A DNA stretch of 8,843 bases from UBA1038 sp964480995 (GTDB lineage: Bacteria; Bacillota; Clostridia; Christensenellales; Aristaeellaceae), in NCBI GenBank assembly GCA_964480995.1, contig CAYZRZ010000095.1, forward strand, positions 1 to 8,843, written 5' to 3'. Below the pieces are notes generated by a model. It made no database searches. It was not told where the DNA came from and saw nothing but the letters and a program-made list of their open reading frames with translations. Both the position numbers and the translations under genes were made by a program. The first letter of the stretch is position 1; every line of letters begins with the position of its first letter. Positions 6,760-8,843 of this stretch are shown piece after piece.

Positions 6760-7223
6760 GCCTGATCACTGTCGGCAAAATAGCCAAACCCTTTGCGGAG
6801 GCGGCCAGGGAGTATGAAAAGCGCCTGTCCCGCTACGACAAGGTTGAAGTGATTGAACTGCCCGATGAGAAAGAGCCTGCGCGTCTGAGCCCCTCCGCGA
6901 TCGCGCAGGTGATGGATAAGGAAGGCCGGAACATCCTGGGCAGGGTCAGGCGGGAGGATGCCGTGGTGGCCCTTTGCATCGATGGGCAGGCGCAAACAAG
7001 CGAGCAGATGGCTGATACCATCAGCCGCCTGCGCATGGACGGGCGGCGAATCGTGTTTATCATCGGCGGTTCTCTGGGCTTGTCCCCGGATGTTATTGCC
7101 CGGGCGGATATCCGGCTGTCGCTGTCCAGCATGACCATGCCCCACCAGTTGGCACGCGTGGTGCTGCTGGAGCAGATCTACCGCGCCTTTAAAATAATTA
7201 CGGGTGAAAGGTATCATAAATAA
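6750..7223 (+). CDS. rlmH: 23S rRNA (pseudouridine1915-N3)-methyltransferase RlmH
   Basis: A 157-residue SPOUT-class methyltransferase, almost the exact family length (155-160). It uses S-adenosylmethionine to methylate N3 of pseudouridine 1915 in helix 69 of 23S rRNA on assembled ribosomes. The N-terminus LITVGKIAKPFAEAAREYEKRL matches the family start. The SAM-binding trefoil knot shows FIIGGSLG (G106, G107, G110), then LSLSSMTMPHQLARVVLLEQIYRA (H132) and the C-terminal GERYHK. The family acts as a homodimer. The start at 6750 lies inside the end of the HAD gene and has no Shine-Dalgarno, so translation is probably coupled to it. The stop shares one base with the recF start. rlmH is close to the origin in several Firmicutes, for example orfX of Staphylococcus aureus, which fits the origin-like region upstream. 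Confidence 0.96.
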   Translation: MPLSLITVGKIAKPFAEAAREYEKRLSRYDKVEVIELPDEKEPARLSPSAIAQVMDKEGRNILGRVRREDAVVALCIDGQAQTSEQMADTISRLRMDGRRIVFIIGGSLGLSPDVIARADIRLSLSSMTMPHQLARVVLLEQIYRAFKIITGERYHK

Positions 7224-8326
7224 TGCGGCTCACTCAGCTTCGTTTGCATCATTTCCGCAGCTACAGCCAGGTGGCGCTTCTGCCGCCGGATGGGCTGACG
7301 GTTTTTGTGGGTGAAAACGGGGCCGGTAAAACCAACCTGCTCGAAGCCATTCATCTTTGCTGCCTGGGGAGAAGCCACCGCACCACCAACGATCAGGATA
7401 TGATCCGGATAGGCTCGGATACAGCAGCCGTGCATGCGACCGTGCAAAGAAACGGCCGGACGGACGAGGTAGGGGTGCGGCTGTATCGCAATCAAAAGCA
7501 AAAAAAGCTGATTTATGTAGGCGGAAAGACTGTCTCCCGCCTGGGCGAGCTGATGGGTCATATGACCTGCGTGATGTTCTCGCCTGAAGATCTGGACATC
7601 GTCAAGGGGTCGCCCCAGCTGCGCCGCCGCTTTGTCGATATGCTGATGGCCCAGAGCGTGCCGGGATATTTCTATGCCCTGCAGCACTATAACGCTGTCC
7701 TCAAGCAGCGCAATGCCCTGCTGAAGATCATTTATAAGGATGATCGCCATAAAAATCAGCTGTATGATTGGGATGAGCAGCTGAGTGCCGCGGCCGTGCC
7801 GCTGGTACGCACCCGCGCGCAGGCGTCCGCGCGCCTGGCGGAGCTATCGGCCGGTCACTATGCCCATATCAGCGGGCGTGGGGAAGAGAAGCTCTCTATC
7901 CGTTACCAGTCGAGCCTGTCAGAGAGCGTTGACATCAAGGCGGATTATCTCAGGCTGCTTGAGCAGTCGGTATCGGATGATCTGCGCCGTCAGTCGACAT
8001 CCTTCGGCCCGCACAGGGATGACCTGCTGATCAGCCTTTCGGGAGAAGATCTGCGCTCTTTCGGTTCCCAGGGGCAGATCCGCACCGCCGTACTGGCCAT
8101 GCGCCTGGCGCAGATCGACATCCTGACTCAGGCCCAGGGCGGGGAGCCGCCCTTGCTGCTGCTGGATGATGTGCTCAGCGAGCTGGACGCCGGCCGTCGG
8201 GCCAGGCTGTTATCCGGCCTTGCGCATGTGCAGACGTTGCTGACCTGCACGGAATTGACCGAAGCCCGGCAACTCGATCCCGCCTGCGTCCTCAGGGTCG
8301 CGAACGGGCAGATCATGCAATGGTGA
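7223..8326 (+). CDS. recF: DNA replication and repair protein RecF
   Basis: A 367-residue ABC/SMC-like ATPase that, with RecO and RecR, directs RecA loading at single-stranded gaps and stalled forks. Visible features: N-terminal LRLHHFRSY; Walker A GENGAGKTN (30-38, K36, T37); the family block VMFSPEDLDIVKGSPQLRRRFVDM; a central helical arm with SFGPHRDDLL; signature SFGSQGQ (279-285); Walker B LLLLDD (D315, D316); and D-loop SELD. All catalytic motifs are intact and the length is normal (360-375). The ATG overlaps the rlmH stop by one base (TAATG); GAAAGG (7206-7211) is a distant ribosome-binding site, so coupling is likely. In many Firmicutes recF sits between dnaN and gyrB next to dnaA; here it follows rlmH, an altered arrangement. 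It ends 3 bp from the convergent minus-strand gene. Confidence 0.97.
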   Translation: MRLTQLRLHHFRSYSQVALLPPDGLTVFVGENGAGKTNLLEAIHLCCLGRSHRTTNDQDMIRIGSDTAAVHATVQRNGRTDEVGVRLYRNQKQKKLIYVGGKTVSRLGELMGHMTCVMFSPEDLDIVKGSPQLRRRFVDMLMAQSVPGYFYALQHYNAVLKQRNALLKIIYKDDRHKNQLYDWDEQLSAAAVPLVRTRAQASARLAELSAGHYAHISGRGEEKLSIRYQSSLSESVDIKADYLRLLEQSVSDDLRRQSTSFGPHRDDLLISLSGEDLRSFGSQGQIRTAVLAMRLAQIDILTQAQGGEPPLLLLDDVLSELDAGRRARLLSGLAHVQTLLTCTELTEARQLDPACVLRVANGQIMQW

Positions 8327-8329
8327 GTA

Positions 8330-8843
8330 TCAGTTCAAACGGCTGCTTTTGACTGCCGCCCGCCAATCGGACAGGAATTCCCCGGTGCTCTGCTGGCGGC
8401 GGTTTCGGTTTTCATTCAAACCGCGTAATACAACCTGATACAGTTTTTCGGGGGCCTGCCAGGCCTCCTTTGTTTTATCTATCCTGTCGCCGAAAAAGCA
8501 ATGGCTCAAAGCGGCCAGGGTATATACATTGCTGGTCTCGTCGATGGCGTCACCCTTGCGGTAGCCTTCGGGGGGCAGGTAGAGCGGGGAACCGGGCAGG
8601 CGGCTTTTGGTATTGATGGAGGGCAGAGGCAGGTAATCATCGATGTTGCTGAGCGTCAGCCGCCCGGTCCGGGGGTTAAAGATCATGCGCGAGTTGCTTA
8701 AACCCGCGATGCAGAGGCCCGCCGCCTCTGCCCGCGCGTGAAAGTCGCAGATCATGTCAAACAGCCGCAGCCTTTCCACCAAAGGCGCTGAGCGAAAATC
8801 ATTGTGGCCCTCAGGCCGCGGACCCAGCGGCAGGCCTTCCGCC
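8330..8843 (-). CDS. Partial protein-kinase-like protein, predicted pseudokinase
   Basis: A minus-strand frame runs from the right edge to a TGA at 8330-8332. About 171 codons are visible and the N-terminus is missing; the TTG at 8780-8782 is internal because the frame stays open beyond it. The fragment resembles the C-lobe of a Ser/Thr kinase: helix E with LFDMICDFHARAEAAGL, a catalytic-loop-like IAGLSNSRMIF, NPRTGRLTLSNIDD in place of the DFG strand, GSPLYLPPE as the APE segment, SNVYTLAALSHCFFG as helix F, and NRNRRQQSTGEFLSDW as the last helices. Relative to HGDLSPxN and DFG, the catalytic Asp is Gly (8702-8704), the loop Asn is Arg (8687-8689) and the metal-binding Asp is Asn (8645-8647). 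It should therefore not phosphorylate. The N-lobe, any membrane segment and the partner are outside the window. Confidence 0.65.
   Translation of the reverse strand, partial: AEGLPLGPRPEGHNDFRSAPLVERLRLFDMICDFHARAEAAGLCIAGLSNSRMIFNPRTGRLTLSNIDDYLPLPSINTKSRLPGSPLYLPPEGYRKGDAIDETSNVYTLAALSHCFFGDRIDKTKEAWQAPEKLYQVVLRGLNENRNRRQQSTGEFLSDWRAAVKSSRLN

Overview
The window carries seven protein genes, two of them cut by the edges, and one long non-coding stretch. It looks like a moderately GC-rich Clostridia-type Firmicute. The reasons are strong purine-rich Shine-Dalgarno sites, a stand-alone multi-sugar-importer ATPase of the MsmX/UgpC kind, a LacZ-type GH2 enzyme with the 'GSNSCGP' C-terminal variant, and rlmH and recF beside TGTGGATAA-type DnaA boxes. 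I cannot name the genus or species.

Left part (1-4095). A truncated minus-strand gene (1-194) is divided by a 140-bp divergent control region from lacZ (335-3352), a full-length GH2 beta-galactosidase. A cytoplasmic glycerophosphodiester phosphodiesterase gene (3373-4095) follows 20 bp later and is probably co-transcribed. Middle (4096-5456). A separate transcription unit encodes the ATPase of carbohydrate ABC importers (4279-5400). It has a TATAAT -10, a hairpin at the predicted mRNA 5' end, a strong ribosome-binding site, C-rich codon use and a textbook intrinsic terminator (5423-5456). No permease or binding-protein gene is present, so it probably serves importers encoded elsewhere.

Non-coding stretch (5457-6090). 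About 630 bp hold no convincing gene. They contain six DnaA-box-like 9-mers in one orientation (two perfect), AT-rich tracts, four copies of TGTATAA and several palindromes. This is the organisation expected of a chromosomal replication origin (oriC), and it lies upstream of recF. However, dnaA and dnaN are not in the window, and a rough hand count shows no clean GC-skew switch here.

Right part (6091-8843). A good promoter (5995-6023) drives a tight operon: a HAD-family phosphatase/beta-phosphoglucomutase-like gene, rlmH (23S rRNA methyltransferase) and recF (recombination and replication repair). The genes overlap by 10 bp and 1 bp, so translation is probably coupled. recF converges, with a 3-bp gap, on a minus-strand gene that runs off the right edge. 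Its product resembles the C-lobe of a protein kinase but lacks the catalytic Asp, catalytic-loop Asn and DFG Asp, so it is predicted to be a pseudokinase.

The most interesting items are the oriC-like region without dnaA/dnaN and the pseudokinase.
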